Shown one piece after another: positions 13,458 through 22,013 of a DNA stretch of 34,104 nucleotides. The DNA comes from an uncultured Clostridia bacterium. Its GTDB lineage: Bacteria; Bacillota; Clostridia; Christensenellales; Borkfalkiaceae. The translations under genes were made by a program, and so were the position numbers. Position 1 is the first letter of the stretch. Every line of letters begins with the position of its first letter. The stretch lies in the NCBI GenBank assembly GCA_947629225.1, contig CANRCY010000003.1:1-34104 (forward strand), given 5' to 3'. Under the pieces are notes generated by a model. It did not search any database. It was not told where the DNA came from and was given only the letters and a program-made list of their open reading frames with translations.

Positions 13458-14680
13458 TTGATTTCCTCCATGATTTCGGCGAAAACGCCGTCTCGGTACG
13501 GTTTGATGAGCTTTACGCGGGCGAGCATGCCCTCCTCCGCCCCGTCTGCATAGACGCGGAGATAGTTCTCGCTGTAACCGCCGTCCTCTTCGAACAAAAC
13601 GGTGCGCTCCGTCCCCAAAAAACGCGATACGTATGCGGTTTCGGCGCGCTTTGCGGCTTCGAGCATGCGCCCCATGCGCTCCCGTTTGACGGAGGCAGAC
13701 AGGTCCTTCTTCTTCGCCGCCGCCGTTCCCGGGCGGGAAGAAAAGGGGAAACAATGCACCCGCGCAAACCCCGCTTCCCCGACGATGGAAAGGCTCTCTT
13801 GAAAATCCTCTTCCGTCTCGGTGGGAAAGCCGACAATGACGTCCGTCGTGATCGCGGCGTCGGGGAACATTTCGTAAATTTTTTTACAGCATGCGAGATA
13901 TTCTTCCCGCGTGTAGCGGCGGTTCATGGCTTTGAGCACCGACGAAGAGCCGCTTTGCAGGGACAGATGAAAATGCGGCACGACGTTGCCCGCTTCCTTC
14001 ATCTGCATGAGAAATTTTTCGGTGACAATGCCCTCTTCGAGGGAGCCCAAACGGATGCGCGCGGGCACGTTCTTCAACAAGAGGAGCAGTTCTCCGAGCC
14101 CGACCTCTCCGTCGCGGTAGGACGAAATGTCTATCCCCGTCAGGACGATCTCTTTTGCGCCGCAGGTGCGCGCTTCGGAAAGGACGCTCTCCGCGCTCCG
14201 CGAGCGGGTCCTGCCGCGAAGATAGGGAATGAGGCAGTAGGAACAAAAGCGGTTACAACCGTCCTGAATGCGCAAAAAGGCGCGCGTTTTGGTCTGTTTG
14301 GGAGAGGGAAGTTCGCAAAAACTCTGCTCCGTTTCGCGGAAAATGCCGCGCTCTTCCAACACGTCGAGTACTTTGCCCTTGTTTTGCGCGCCGAGCACGA
14401 GCACGACCCCCTCTTTTCCGAGAAAACCCTCCGCGTCACGCTCGGAAGCGCAACCGCACACCACGACGGGGGCGTTCGGGTTGAATTTTCGCATCCGTGC
14501 GACGGCTTGGCGGGATTTACGCTCTGCCTCCGCCGTCACCGCGCAGGTATTCAGAAGGTACAGATCGGCATAGCCGAGGGTCTCGGTCACCTCAAATCCG
14601 CGCGCTTCGAGCCCGCGCATCAAAGAGGCGCTCTCGACCTCGTTCATCTTGCACCCGAGGGTAAACACGCACGCCTTCAT
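13454..14680 (-). CDS. mtaB: tRNA t6A37 methylthiotransferase MtaB
   Basis: A radical-SAM enzyme that adds a methylthio group to t6A at position 37 of tRNAs reading ANN codons. ATG 14680 is chosen because it begins MKACVFTLGCKMNEVES, the family N-terminus, and overlaps the rsmE stop by ATGA; upstream in-frame codons lie in rsmE. Order: UPF0004 domain with cluster cysteines in TLGCKMN, LLNTCAVT and VVCGCAS; radical-SAM motif CNRFCSYC (about residues 149-156); C-terminal TRAM-like domain (about 350-408). The 408-aa length fits MtaB and is shorter than MiaB. Middle gene of the operon. Confidence 0.95.
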   Translation of the reverse strand: MKACVFTLGCKMNEVESASLMRGLEARGFEVTETLGYADLYLLNTCAVTAEAERKSRQAVARMRKFNPNAPVVVCGCASERDAEGFLGKEGVVLVLGAQNKGKVLDVLEERGIFRETEQSFCELPSPKQTKTRAFLRIQDGCNRFCSYCLIPYLRGRTRSRSAESVLSEARTCGAKEIVLTGIDISSYRDGEVGLGELLLLLKNVPARIRLGSLEEGIVTEKFLMQMKEAGNVVPHFHLSLQSGSSSVLKAMNRRYTREEYLACCKKIYEMFPDAAITTDVIVGFPTETEEDFQESLSIVGEAGFARVHCFPFSSRPGTAAAKKKDLSASVKRERMGRMLEAAKRAETAYVSRFLGTERTVLFEEDGGYSENYLRVYADGAEEGMLARVKLIKPYRDGVFAEIMEEIK

Positions 14681-15390
14681 TTCAGTTCTCCCAATGCGTA
14701 CATGACGACCGAGAGAAGGGCGATCGCCGCCGTCTCCGCCCGTAAAATGCGCTTGCCGAGCGAAACGCCCGTAAACCCGAGCGACTTTGCAAGCGCGAAC
14801 TCCTCTTCCGAAAAGCCGCCCTCGCTGCCCACGACGAGCGCGCACGAGCCCGAAAGCTCCCTCAAATCCGCTTCGCTCTCGCCCAAAAATTCGCAGGCGA
14901 ACAGCTTATTTTGGTACCCGTTTGCACTTTTGAGGGCTTCTTCGAATTTTTCGAAGTAGACGATCTCGGGCGCGACGGTGCGCATGCACTGTTTTGCCGC
15001 CTCGCGCGAGACGCGGCGGAGCCGCTCCAATTTGTTTTCGTTCATATAGGCGGAGCAATAGCGGGAAGAGAACACGGCGACCTTCGCCGCGCCGAGTTCC
15101 GCCGCCTTTTGCACGACGAGCTCGGTCTTGTCCCCTTTGAGTGCGCCGACGAGCAGACAGACTTCCGTCTTCGGTTCGCGGTCCCCCGCCCTCTTTTCGA
15201 GGACGTGTACGAGCATTCTCTCCCGCTCCACCTTGGTGACGATCGCGGGATATTCGGCTCCGCTGCCGTCGAGGAGAGAAAGTTCGCTCCCTTCGCGGAG
15301 ACGCAACACATTTTTGGCATGGCGGAATTCATCGCCCGTGAGCGCGACTTCTTCTGAAATTTCGGTTACAAAAAAACGGTTGCGTGCCAT
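14677..15390 (-). CDS. rsmE: 16S rRNA m3U1498 methyltransferase RsmE
   Basis: Methylates U1498 of 16S rRNA. The 237-aa protein has an N-terminal PUA-like part (MARNRFFVTEIS, HAKNVLRL) and a SPOUT knot with VVGSEGGFSEEEF and LGKRILRAETAAI. ATG 15390 is chosen by family alignment; the frame stays open upstream only because it runs through an intergenic repeat. No good ribosome site precedes the start (GGGGCATC about 15 bases upstream is poor). It normally follows prmA directly, but here a 160-bp gap full of repeats separates them. It is coupled to mtaB by ATGA. Confidence 0.94.
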   Translation of the reverse strand: MARNRFFVTEISEEVALTGDEFRHAKNVLRLREGSELSLLDGSGAEYPAIVTKVERERMLVHVLEKRAGDREPKTEVCLLVGALKGDKTELVVQKAAELGAAKVAVFSSRYCSAYMNENKLERLRRVSREAAKQCMRTVAPEIVYFEKFEEALKSANGYQNKLFACEFLGESEADLRELSGSCALVVGSEGGFSEEEFALAKSLGFTGVSLGKRILRAETAAIALLSVVMYALGELK

Positions 15391-15404
15391 AGTTTTTATG
15401 TTGA

Positions 15405-15531
15405 TGCCCCCACCTGTCGCCTGCGGCGCCACCCGCCCCCATAAATGGGGGCAGGTCTGCCCACCCCCTACCCCTTCCGATGGAGGGGGGTGAATAAGGT
15501 AGAGATGTCTCCACTTCGGTCGACATGACAG
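15405..15531. repeat. Composite intergenic repeat between prmA and rsmE
   Basis: Contains CCCCCATAAATGGGGG (15436-15451), a C-rich CCCACCCCCTACCCC block like that at 12717, and an AGAGATGTCTCC...CGACATGACAG unit (15501-15531) like those at 32222-32316. It lies inside an operon and seems to have inserted there. Confidence 0.65.
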
Positions 15532-15550
15532 TTTTTGGAACGGCGGGGGG

Positions 15551-16489
15551 TTACTTCCGATAGGCGAGGGCGAACCATTCGCCGTCGCGGCGCTCCTGCA
15601 ACAGGGTAAAGCCGAGCGCGGCGTAAACCTCTTTGACAAAACCGAGCCGCTCCTCGATAATTCCGCTTAAAATGAGCGTGCCGCCGTCCTTCAAGGCGTT
15701 CGGGACGGAAGGCGCGAGGAGAGCAAGCACCTCTGCCGTGATGTTCGCAAGAACGAGGTCGGCTTTGCATTCCGACCCGTTGAGCAAATCCGCCTGCGAA
15801 ACGACGACCTTCTCCGAAACGCCGCTCTTGAACGCGTTGTGCGTTGCGCTTTGGACGGCGACGGGGTCGAGGTCGGAAAGATAGCACAACTTTGCGCCGA
15901 GCTTCGCCGCGGAAATGCCCAAAATGCCGCTTCCGCAACCCACGTCGAGCACGACGTCCCCCTCTTTGAGGTATTCTTGAAGGAGTTCCACGCACATGCG
16001 CGTCGTTTCGTGTTCGCCCGTGCCGAACGCCATGCTCGAATCGAGCGAAACGATCTCTTCCCGCGGCTCTTTGGAGTAGGAGAGCCACTCGGGCACGACG
16101 ACGATCCGCCCGATATGAATGGGACGGAAGTGCTTTTTCCAGACGTCGATCCAATCGTCCCCCTCGATCTCGCGCTTAGCGTCTTCGAGGGTGCCGAACG
16201 CGATCGCTCCCCCGCACAGGTCTCTGCGCGCGCGGATTTCCCGCATGACGGCGAAAATCGACTCCTCCGCGCCGTCGGGCTCGAAATAGCATTTGACGAG
16301 AACGTCTTGCGTCGGCTCAGCCACGCTGTCGTCCATATAATCCCAAAAAACCGAACTGTCCCGTTGCAGGGCGAGAATGTCGTTATGGTCGCAAACGGTG
16401 ACGCCGCAGGAGGTGTGTTCCCACATGACGTCGGAGACGATCTCGCTCGCCTCGGAGGTGGTATGGACGGTCAGTTCGATAAATTTCAT
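15551..16489 (-). CDS. prmA: Ribosomal protein L11 methyltransferase PrmA
   Basis: Trimethylates ribosomal protein L11. The 312-aa protein has the N-terminal L11-binding domain (MKFIELTVHTTSEASEIV), the linker DDWIDVWKKHFRPIHIG, and a Rossmann methyltransferase domain with SMAFGTGEHETTRM and the SAM-binding motif VVLDVGCGSGILGISAAKLG (in order, about residues 150-195), then LVLANITAEVL. Length is normal. It lies 15 bp after rng, with GAGAGG before the start, and is followed by a repeat-filled gap and rsmE. The prmA-rsmE-mtaB order is typical of Clostridia. Confidence 0.95.
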   Translation of the reverse strand: MKFIELTVHTTSEASEIVSDVMWEHTSCGVTVCDHNDILALQRDSSVFWDYMDDSVAEPTQDVLVKCYFEPDGAEESIFAVMREIRARRDLCGGAIAFGTLEDAKREIEGDDWIDVWKKHFRPIHIGRIVVVPEWLSYSKEPREEIVSLDSSMAFGTGEHETTRMCVELLQEYLKEGDVVLDVGCGSGILGISAAKLGAKLCYLSDLDPVAVQSATHNAFKSGVSEKVVVSQADLLNGSECKADLVLANITAEVLALLAPSVPNALKDGGTLILSGIIEERLGFVKEVYAALGFTLLQERRDGEWFALAYRK

Positions 16490-16504
16490 GCTCGGTCCCT
16501 CTCT

Positions 16505-17998
16505 TCAATACAAGATCTGCGCCGTGTCGGGCAAGGACAAGACCTGCGCGTTGTCGCCGCGGAGAGAAAATTTTTCTTCGGGAAAGGCGGTGTGCGGAAT
16601 TAAGTAAATCCGCTTTTCCCGCCACGGTCCCGCAAGGTCGGCGGCAAAGTAGCGCTCGGTCAGAATTTTATTCATGAGCGCGCGGTTGAGTTCGACGATC
16701 GCGGCGGAGTAGCCATCGGCAAAACAGCACATGATCGCCGTGCGGATCCGCATCGCCATGTAGATATCCGAAAGAACGTACCCCTGCCGCGTGCAATGGG
16801 AACAGGGTTTGAGCAGGAAGGAAGAGAGCTCTCCCGACATCCGCTTGCGGGTAAAGAGGGTGACGCACAGATCGCTCATGGGGAGCACCCTGCTCTTTGC
16901 CCTGTCCGCCGAGAGCGCCTCTTCGAGCGCCGCGGTAACGGAAAGACGATGCGTTTCTTCCGACATGTCGATAAAGTCTACGGCGATGATCCCGCTGATG
17001 TTCCTCAGGCGCACCTGCCGCGCGATCTCCTTCGCCGCGAGAAGATTGGTTTCGAATACCGTGCTTTCGAGGTCGCTTTCCCCCGTGTATTTGCCTGTGT
17101 TGACGTCGAACACCGTCATTGCCTCGGTGCGGTCGATGATGAGATGCGCGCCGTTTTTCAGCCCGATCTGGGGAGCGGTGAGCGCGAGGATCTGCTCGTC
17201 CAGCCCGAAGAAGTTGAACATGGTGCGCTCCCCCGTATAGCGGATAATGCGCTTTTCGCCGAGGTCCTGCCGCATGCGCGCGAGCCGCACAACTTTTTCG
17301 TAGAGTTCGCCGTCGCCCACATAAACTTTCGTATCGGCGTCGCCGAGAGAATCGCGCATGACTTTGACGGGCAGGTCGTATTCCCGATAGACCGCCGCGC
17401 CGACGGGGGCTGTCTTTGCCGTTTCGAGCGTGGCGCGGTACATGCGTTTTAAGTATTCCGATTCGAGCTTGAGGGCGCGCCGCGTTGCCGAAGCCGCCGC
17501 CGTGCGGACGATGAAGCCCTCCCCTCTCTCGCGGAGCTTGTCCGCCTCCTTCAAGAGCGTCTCCCGCAAAGGCTCTTCTACGATCTTGCGCGAAATCCCG
17601 AGGAAATCCGTCCTCGGAAGATAGATGAGATTTTTGCCGACAAAGGAGAGCTCGCAGGAAACTTTCGCTCCCTTTGTCCCGCGGGGCGTTTTGACGACCT
17701 GCACGAGAATTTCGTCGCCCGCTTTGAGTTCGGCGGACGAAACTTTGCCGCTGCCGTCGTAGCTCGAAAAGATCGCCGCGCCTTCGTCGAGGGGAAGATA
17801 GCAATTCCGCTCCATGCCGCAGGAGACGAACGCCGCCTGCATGCCCTGCACGACGTTTGCGACCTTGCCCTTATAGATGTTCCCGAGGACGTCGCCCTGC
17901 TTTTCGCTCTCGACGCCCACTTCGACAATTTTACCGTCCTCTGCGTAGATCGCGATCTGCTCGCCGCAGAAACGGTCGAAAAACCATTCCTTCTTCAT
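16505..17998 (-). CDS. rng: Ribonuclease G/E family
   Basis: An endoribonuclease that processes rRNA and turns over mRNA. The 497-aa protein has an N-terminal S1 domain (about residues 37-125, with GNIYKGKVANVV), an RNase-H-like core and the catalytic region with MTVFDVNTGKYTG and AVDFIDM carrying the metal-binding Asp residues. The zinc-link Cys pair PCSHC lies near residue 400. Length fits RNase G rather than the long RNase E. It has its own promoter and starts the operon with prmA. In many Bacillota this gene stands next to rplU, not here. The start is preceded by AGGTTGG, a modest ribosome site. Confidence 0.93.
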   Translation of the reverse strand: MKKEWFFDRFCGEQIAIYAEDGKIVEVGVESEKQGDVLGNIYKGKVANVVQGMQAAFVSCGMERNCYLPLDEGAAIFSSYDGSGKVSSAELKAGDEILVQVVKTPRGTKGAKVSCELSFVGKNLIYLPRTDFLGISRKIVEEPLRETLLKEADKLRERGEGFIVRTAAASATRRALKLESEYLKRMYRATLETAKTAPVGAAVYREYDLPVKVMRDSLGDADTKVYVGDGELYEKVVRLARMRQDLGEKRIIRYTGERTMFNFFGLDEQILALTAPQIGLKNGAHLIIDRTEAMTVFDVNTGKYTGESDLESTVFETNLLAAKEIARQVRLRNISGIIAVDFIDMSEETHRLSVTAALEEALSADRAKSRVLPMSDLCVTLFTRKRMSGELSSFLLKPCSHCTRQGYVLSDIYMAMRIRTAIMCCFADGYSAAIVELNRALMNKILTERYFAADLAGPWREKRIYLIPHTAFPEEKFSLRGDNAQVLSLPDTAQILY

Positions 17999-18026
17999 AA
18001 AACCAACCTAAAAAGAAGTCGGCATT

Positions 18027-18055
18027 ATTGTAACACACATTTTGCGTTTAAGCAA
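18027..18055 (-). promoter_or_regulatory. Promoter of the rng-prmA-rsmE-mtaB-hinT operon
   Basis: Minus strand: TTGCTT (18050-18055), 17 bp, TACAAT (18027-18032), 28 bp before the rng start. Confidence 0.75.
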
Positions 18056-18070
18056 GGGTTTTTTCCGCAC

Positions 18071-18100
18071 AAAAAAAGCCGCCCGACGGGACGGCTTTTA
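18071..18100 (-). terminator. Terminator of the His/Cys-rich lipoprotein gene
   Basis: Minus strand: AAAGCCG, inner CCCG-T-CGGG, GGCTTTTTTT. It is a GC stem followed by seven T, 11 bp after the stop codon. Confidence 0.85.
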
Positions 18101-18111
18101 AGAACGTGCGA

Positions 18112-19989
18112 CTATCCTTCCGTTCTGTATGCCATTACAAAGACATAGTCGTCACTCGACACAAACCAATATGCCCGCGGCTGATAAGGGTTGCTCTCGG
18201 TAAAATTACATTCGTATGCCACGCCATTGTAAGTGAATTTCAGAGTGACGGCGCCGTATTCTTCATCCACAGAGAGTTCGAACTGAACCGATTCGCCGTT
18301 GACGGTCAGCGAAGAGTGCGTGAGCACCAAAGTGAAGGGATGTTCCGCACCCTCTTCCGTTTTGAACGTGCCGAACGCCTCTTCGGGGACCCCCTCTGGA
18401 ATGGGCTCTTCGCCGAGAAGAGGACCGAAATCGAGCCCCGTCGAAGTGGAACCGAAGTCCGAGAATTCCATCTCCACGGTCCCCCCCGAATAGTCGTAGA
18501 CGACTTTTTTAACGTTTCCGTCCGCGCCCAGCTCGATGCGAAGGGTCGTTGCGGCGATCGCGCTCATCTCGATCGGATCGAGGCGGGGAGCGATCAGCTC
18601 GGCGATCTCCGCGGTGTATGCCTCGTAGACCCCGCCGCCCAAATCTTCGAAGAGGGCGGGAGAAAAGTCGAACCTGGGCAAATAGTCCTCTGCGATCGTC
18701 TCGTCGAGATAGCGGGCGAATTCCTCCAAAACGCCGTCGTTGTTAAAGAATTCAATGACGCCGTCCTCCGCTTGCAGATAGCCATGAGGTTCGTCAGGGT
18801 AGTTGACGTATACCGCCTCGGAAGTGTAATAAATGGTCTCGACGACGTCCTCGAAATCGCCTAAGGCGGGGGGCGTCTTGTCCGTGTGCAACACGGTGAA
18901 AGAGGTGTTTTCGAGCTTTTCGAGCGCCGCCGCGAGCGCGGCATGCCCCGCCGATTCGGGATAGGGCTGCGGCACTGCGGGAGGAATGACTTCTTCCCCT
19001 CTGCCGACGATCGTAAGATCGTATGCGGAGTGCGAGGTGTAGTCCCCGTAAGTGAGGCTCGTGTGATCTTCGACCGCGGTCTCCATGTGCATGGAAACGA
19101 CCTTGCCGCCCTCGACGGTGACGAGGAAGGAGACGATGGTATCGTTCCAGCCCGTGAGCACGTTGCAAACTTCGCTGCGGACGGAGGCGGCGAGCTCAAA
19201 TTCGTTGTCGTTCTCCGTCGCCGTGAACAGATCGGCAGTGAGCGCGTTGAAGGGGTTGACGAACATCGACCATTCGTAATATTCCTCTACCTGCCCGTCT
19301 CCGTTGACGTCCGAGCCGAAGCGGACTGCCTCATACTCGTTTTGAAGGGTGTGAAAAACGTACATGTTGGGGTTTCCGTCCTGTCCTTTGAAGAGGGTGC
19401 GCCGATAAACGATATCGGTATCGTGTACCTCTTCCGACTGGTAAAAGGTGCTCTCTGTCATCTCGGTCGTGAGGTCGGAATTGAGAACGTTTGGAGTTTC
19501 GGGTCCGTCCTCGCCGATGCTCGTTTCGGTATAGACGACGCTCCCCTCAAACGCAATGCTGTCGCCTTGCAAAGAAGAGAGCATTTCCGCCGTAAAGACG
19601 GGAACTTCCTCCGTGCCGTAGCCGCAGTCCGTACACAGTCCCCTGTGATAGGAGTGCTCTTCGGTTGCCGTCTTCTGCCCGCATTCGCACTGCCGATAGT
19701 GCCCCTCTTCGGAGCCGATCCATTCCCCGAAGACGTGCTCCGTCTCTCCGCGCTTTGCGCCGCAGACGCACTCTTCCCAATGGTTGGTATCGTCGTGCGC
19801 GGTCGTCCATGTGTGCGCTTCTCTGCCCGAAACTTCTTCGTGCCCGCAGGTCGCCTCGTGCCAATGGTACTCCGAATCGCTTTCCCAATCTTCGGAAAAA
19901 GTGTGCGTGTGAGGGGCGCTGCAACCGGCAAAGAGAGCGAGTACGGCGGAGAGCGCCGTAAATGCCAAACCTTTCGAAAGTTTTTTCAT
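18112..19989 (-). CDS. Large lipoprotein with His/Cys-rich N-terminal repeats
   Basis: A 625-aa exported protein. The signal peptide ends in the lipobox LFAGC (Cys near residue 23). Residues 26-127 form about four degenerate units with HTWTTAHDDTNHWEECVCG-like spacing (H, W, C, CG), ending CTDCGYG. This Cys/His pattern occurs in secreted clostridial proteins and could bind zinc, but that is not proven. Two similar acidic halves follow (about 130-330 and 345-625), each with SLQGDSIAFEG- or LENTSFTVLH-like beta segments resembling lipid-binding LolA/LppX-like folds only in general pattern. GGAG lies nine bases before the start. Its promoter contains a G10 run, and the coding part has a G7 run at 18481-18487, so slippage is possible. 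Function unknown; cell-surface location is likely. Confidence 0.85.
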   Translation of the reverse strand: MKKLSKGLAFTALSAVLALFAGCSAPHTHTFSEDWESDSEYHWHEATCGHEEVSGREAHTWTTAHDDTNHWEECVCGAKRGETEHVFGEWIGSEEGHYRQCECGQKTATEEHSYHRGLCTDCGYGTEEVPVFTAEMLSSLQGDSIAFEGSVVYTETSIGEDGPETPNVLNSDLTTEMTESTFYQSEEVHDTDIVYRRTLFKGQDGNPNMYVFHTLQNEYEAVRFGSDVNGDGQVEEYYEWSMFVNPFNALTADLFTATENDNEFELAASVRSEVCNVLTGWNDTIVSFLVTVEGGKVVSMHMETAVEDHTSLTYGDYTSHSAYDLTIVGRGEEVIPPAVPQPYPESAGHAALAAALEKLENTSFTVLHTDKTPPALGDFEDVVETIYYTSEAVYVNYPDEPHGYLQAEDGVIEFFNNDGVLEEFARYLDETIAEDYLPRFDFSPALFEDLGGGVYEAYTAEIAELIAPRLDPIEMSAIAATTLRIELGADGNVKKVVYDYSGGTVEMEFSDFGSTSTGLDFGPLLGEEPIPEGVPEEAFGTFKTEEGAEHPFTLVLTHSSLTVNGESVQFELSVDEEYGAVTLKFTYNGVAYECNFTESNPYQPRAYWFVSSDDYVFVMAYRTEG

Positions 19990-20029
19990 GCCTGTATCTC
20001 CTCGAATTTTATCGTTTTTTGTAAAAACA

Positions 20030-20059
20030 ATTATATCATATACCCCCCCCCCGCGTCAA
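20030..20059 (-). promoter_or_regulatory. Promoter with G10 tract in the spacer
   Basis: Minus strand: TTGACG (20054-20059), 18 bp, TATAAT (20030-20035), 41 bp before the lipoprotein start. Ten consecutive G (plus strand C, 20043-20052) fill most of the spacer. Change in tract length would shift the spacing from 18 to 17 or 19 and so change promoter strength. Confidence 0.75.
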
Positions 20060-20145
20060 GTATATTTAATACCCATTTTATAATTATATTCATTTTGTTT
20101 TTTGAAAGAAAAGGGAAATTTTTGCATAAACTTTCCGAAAAACGC

Positions 20146-20171
20146 GAAAAGTCCCCCTTTTTCGGGGAACT
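20146..20171 (-). terminator. Terminator of spoIVFB
   Basis: Minus strand: AGTTCCCC, loop GAAAAA, GGGGGACT (8 bp with one G-U pair), then TTTT. It lies 73 bp after the spoIVFB stop. Confidence 0.6.
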
Positions 20172-20243
20172 ATAAGAAAATCAAATGCTTTTTGGGGTTT
20201 GCATAATTTTTCTTAATATTCATGCAAGGCGGGGCGGCGGGAT

Positions 20244-21074
20244 TCAGAAGGCGGCGCAGTCTTTGAGTTTGCGGGAATACCCCTCTTCCCGCAAGATCTT
20301 CAGAAGCTCCTCTTCGGAAAGCTCCCCCAAAAACTCTCCCTTTTCGAAGAGCACCAGCACGAGATATTTATCCTCGCGGAGATACCTCATCGCCTCGCCC
20401 GCCGTCTTTTCGGCAGACAGCGCGATCCGCCGCTCCTCGACCCCGCGGGAAAAATCTTTTTCGCAAAAGACGACGCGCGCATATTCCCCTCCGCCGAACG
20501 TGCCGCACAGGAGAAAGAGGGCGAAGACGAGAAGCCCGAAGTCGGGCGCATGGAAGCAGGTAAATACGAACCATGCGGCAAGCCCCGCGGCGAAGAGCAC
20601 GGTCACCGCGCGGCAGACGATCGCCGCTTTCCGCGCCCCCAACGGGCGCAGAAGCACCCGCAAAATCCTTCCGCCGTCGAGCGGATATGCGGGGAGAAGG
20701 TTGACGAGAAAGAGCGAAAAAGAGACCTGCGCGGCGACGTCGGTATAGGGATAGGTCTCGGGGAAGAGCCACCAGAGCGCAACGAACCCGAGCGCCGTGA
20801 CCGCATTGGAGAGCGGACCCGCAAGGCAGACCCAAATTTCTTGCAGGGGCGAAATCCCGCGGATGTCGCCCGAGACGACCGCCCCGTAGGGCATGAGCAC
20901 GATCTTGTTGAGCGAAAAGCCCATTCTGCGCGCGGCGAGCGCGTGGCAGAGTTCGTGTTCGAGCGCGGCGAACACCGCGCACAGGAGAACGAGCAACCGC
21001 CCCGTGAACGCCGAGAGGATGAGCGCGCAAAAAAAGAGGGGGTGGATGCTCAGCCTGAGCTTAGCTCCACGCAA
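20244..21074 (-). CDS. spoIVFB: SpoIVFB-type site-2 intramembrane metalloprotease
   Basis: The S2P protease of the mother cell cleaves pro-sigma-K to activate late sporulation genes. The 276-aa polytopic protein has HELCH at residues 40-44 (HExxH, here with Cys) and NLLPAYPLDGG at 125-135, giving the third metal ligand Asp133. These positions almost match Bacillus subtilis SpoIVFB. A C-terminal CBS-like segment (KTAGEAMRYLRE, FLGELSEEELL) follows the membrane part, as in the family. The reading frame begins with TTG at 21074, overlapping spoIVFA by 14 bp, without a ribosome site, so coupling to spoIVFA is likely. The true start could differ by a few codons. The neighbouring spoIVFA gene supports the assignment. 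Confidence 0.85.
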   Translation of the reverse strand: MRGAKLRLSIHPLFFCALILSAFTGRLLVLLCAVFAALEHELCHALAARRMGFSLNKIVLMPYGAVVSGDIRGISPLQEIWVCLAGPLSNAVTALGFVALWWLFPETYPYTDVAAQVSFSLFLVNLLPAYPLDGGRILRVLLRPLGARKAAIVCRAVTVLFAAGLAAWFVFTCFHAPDFGLLVFALFLLCGTFGGGEYARVVFCEKDFSRGVEERRIALSAEKTAGEAMRYLREDKYLVLVLFEKGEFLGELSEEELLKILREEGYSRKLKDCAAF

Positions 21075-21789
21075 GTGTGTTTTCGTCGACCGTGAGGCAA
21101 TTCAAAAGAGACCCGTCTTCGTAAAACATGACGCGGATCTCGCCCTCTCCGTCCGAATATCCGAGCGGGATATTCGTTCTGACCTCGTCCCCCTCGCCCG
21201 CGTACACCGCGTCGAGACCGCTGATGATCGTGGAAAAGCGCTCGGAATGTTTTACCTCTACCGTATAGCCCGTATCCGCCGCGCCGTTCACGGAAGAGAC
21301 CTTGCCCGCACAGGGAGAATAGACGCTGCACTTGGACGTGAAGGAGAGCACGCCCGCTTCGGAGACGGCGAGCTCAGCGTCTACCGTGCTGTTGACCACG
21401 GGGGAAAGAGTGAATTCGGAGTAGGTGCGCTCGTCCGCCTGCGCCGTGCCGTACCCGAACAACCCGCGCACAAAGGTGTTGATCGCGCTCTCGGGCAGGA
21501 AGATATTCGTCAGAAAGATCGCGGCGCAAAGGACACACACGGCGATGAATTCGCCCAAACGCACGCGGCGGGCGGTCTTTTTGCGGCGAGTCTCGTACTG
21601 CGTATCGCGCGCGATGGGCGTGCTCTCCGCATAGGCGGGATCCTCCGATTCGAGCTTTTCGTTTACCTCCTGCACAAGTTGCTCCTGAAGGTCGGGCTCC
21701 TTTTCTTTTTTCTTACGTTCCTTCCGCCGCACGGTGACCGTTTCGACGGGGATCTCGAGCATTTCCGCATAGTTCAGTTCGTCGTTCAT
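21061..21789 (-). CDS. spoIVFA: SpoIVFA-like M23-domain membrane protein
   Basis: SpoIVFA anchors and regulates SpoIVFB in the outer forespore membrane. This 242-aa protein has a long charged cytoplasmic N-terminus (1-78), one membrane helix (about 81-98) and a LytM-like domain (about 155-235) with SPCAGKVSSVNGAADTGYTV. The HxxxD and HxH zinc motifs of active M23 enzymes are absent, as in SpoIVFA. The assignment rests on domain layout and overlap with spoIVFB. AGGT lies six to nine bases before the ATG. A sigma-E-like -10 (CATATGATT, minus strand, 21839-21847) with a poor -35 lies 50 bp upstream, weak support for mother-cell expression. Confidence 0.78.
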   Translation of the reverse strand: MNDELNYAEMLEIPVETVTVRRKERKKKEKEPDLQEQLVQEVNEKLESEDPAYAESTPIARDTQYETRRKKTARRVRLGEFIAVCVLCAAIFLTNIFLPESAINTFVRGLFGYGTAQADERTYSEFTLSPVVNSTVDAELAVSEAGVLSFTSKCSVYSPCAGKVSSVNGAADTGYTVEVKHSERFSTIISGLDAVYAGEGDEVRTNIPLGYSDGEGEIRVMFYEDGSLLNCLTVDENTLAWS

Positions 21790-21953
21790 TGCTGTTACCT
21801 CGCTTGTCTTGTTAGCTCCGATTTCTTTCGGGCAATCTAATCATATGCGAAAAAAATTTGCATTAGAAGCCCTGTTTTGCCTCAAACGAGGTCGTATTTT
21901 TGCCTTTGAAGTCGAAATTACGAAAAAAATTTTCATTATTTTTCGGCAACCGC

Positions 21954-21982
21954 TTGACGGAACGGCGATTTTCGGGTAAACT
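21954..21982 (+). promoter_or_regulatory. Promoter of the CE2-type esterase gene
   Basis: TTGACG (21954-21959), 17 bp, TAAACT (21977-21982), 31 bp before the start codon. Confidence 0.7.
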
Positions 21983-22013
21983 GAAATCAAGCCTAAATGC
22001 GAAGGAGCCCGCT

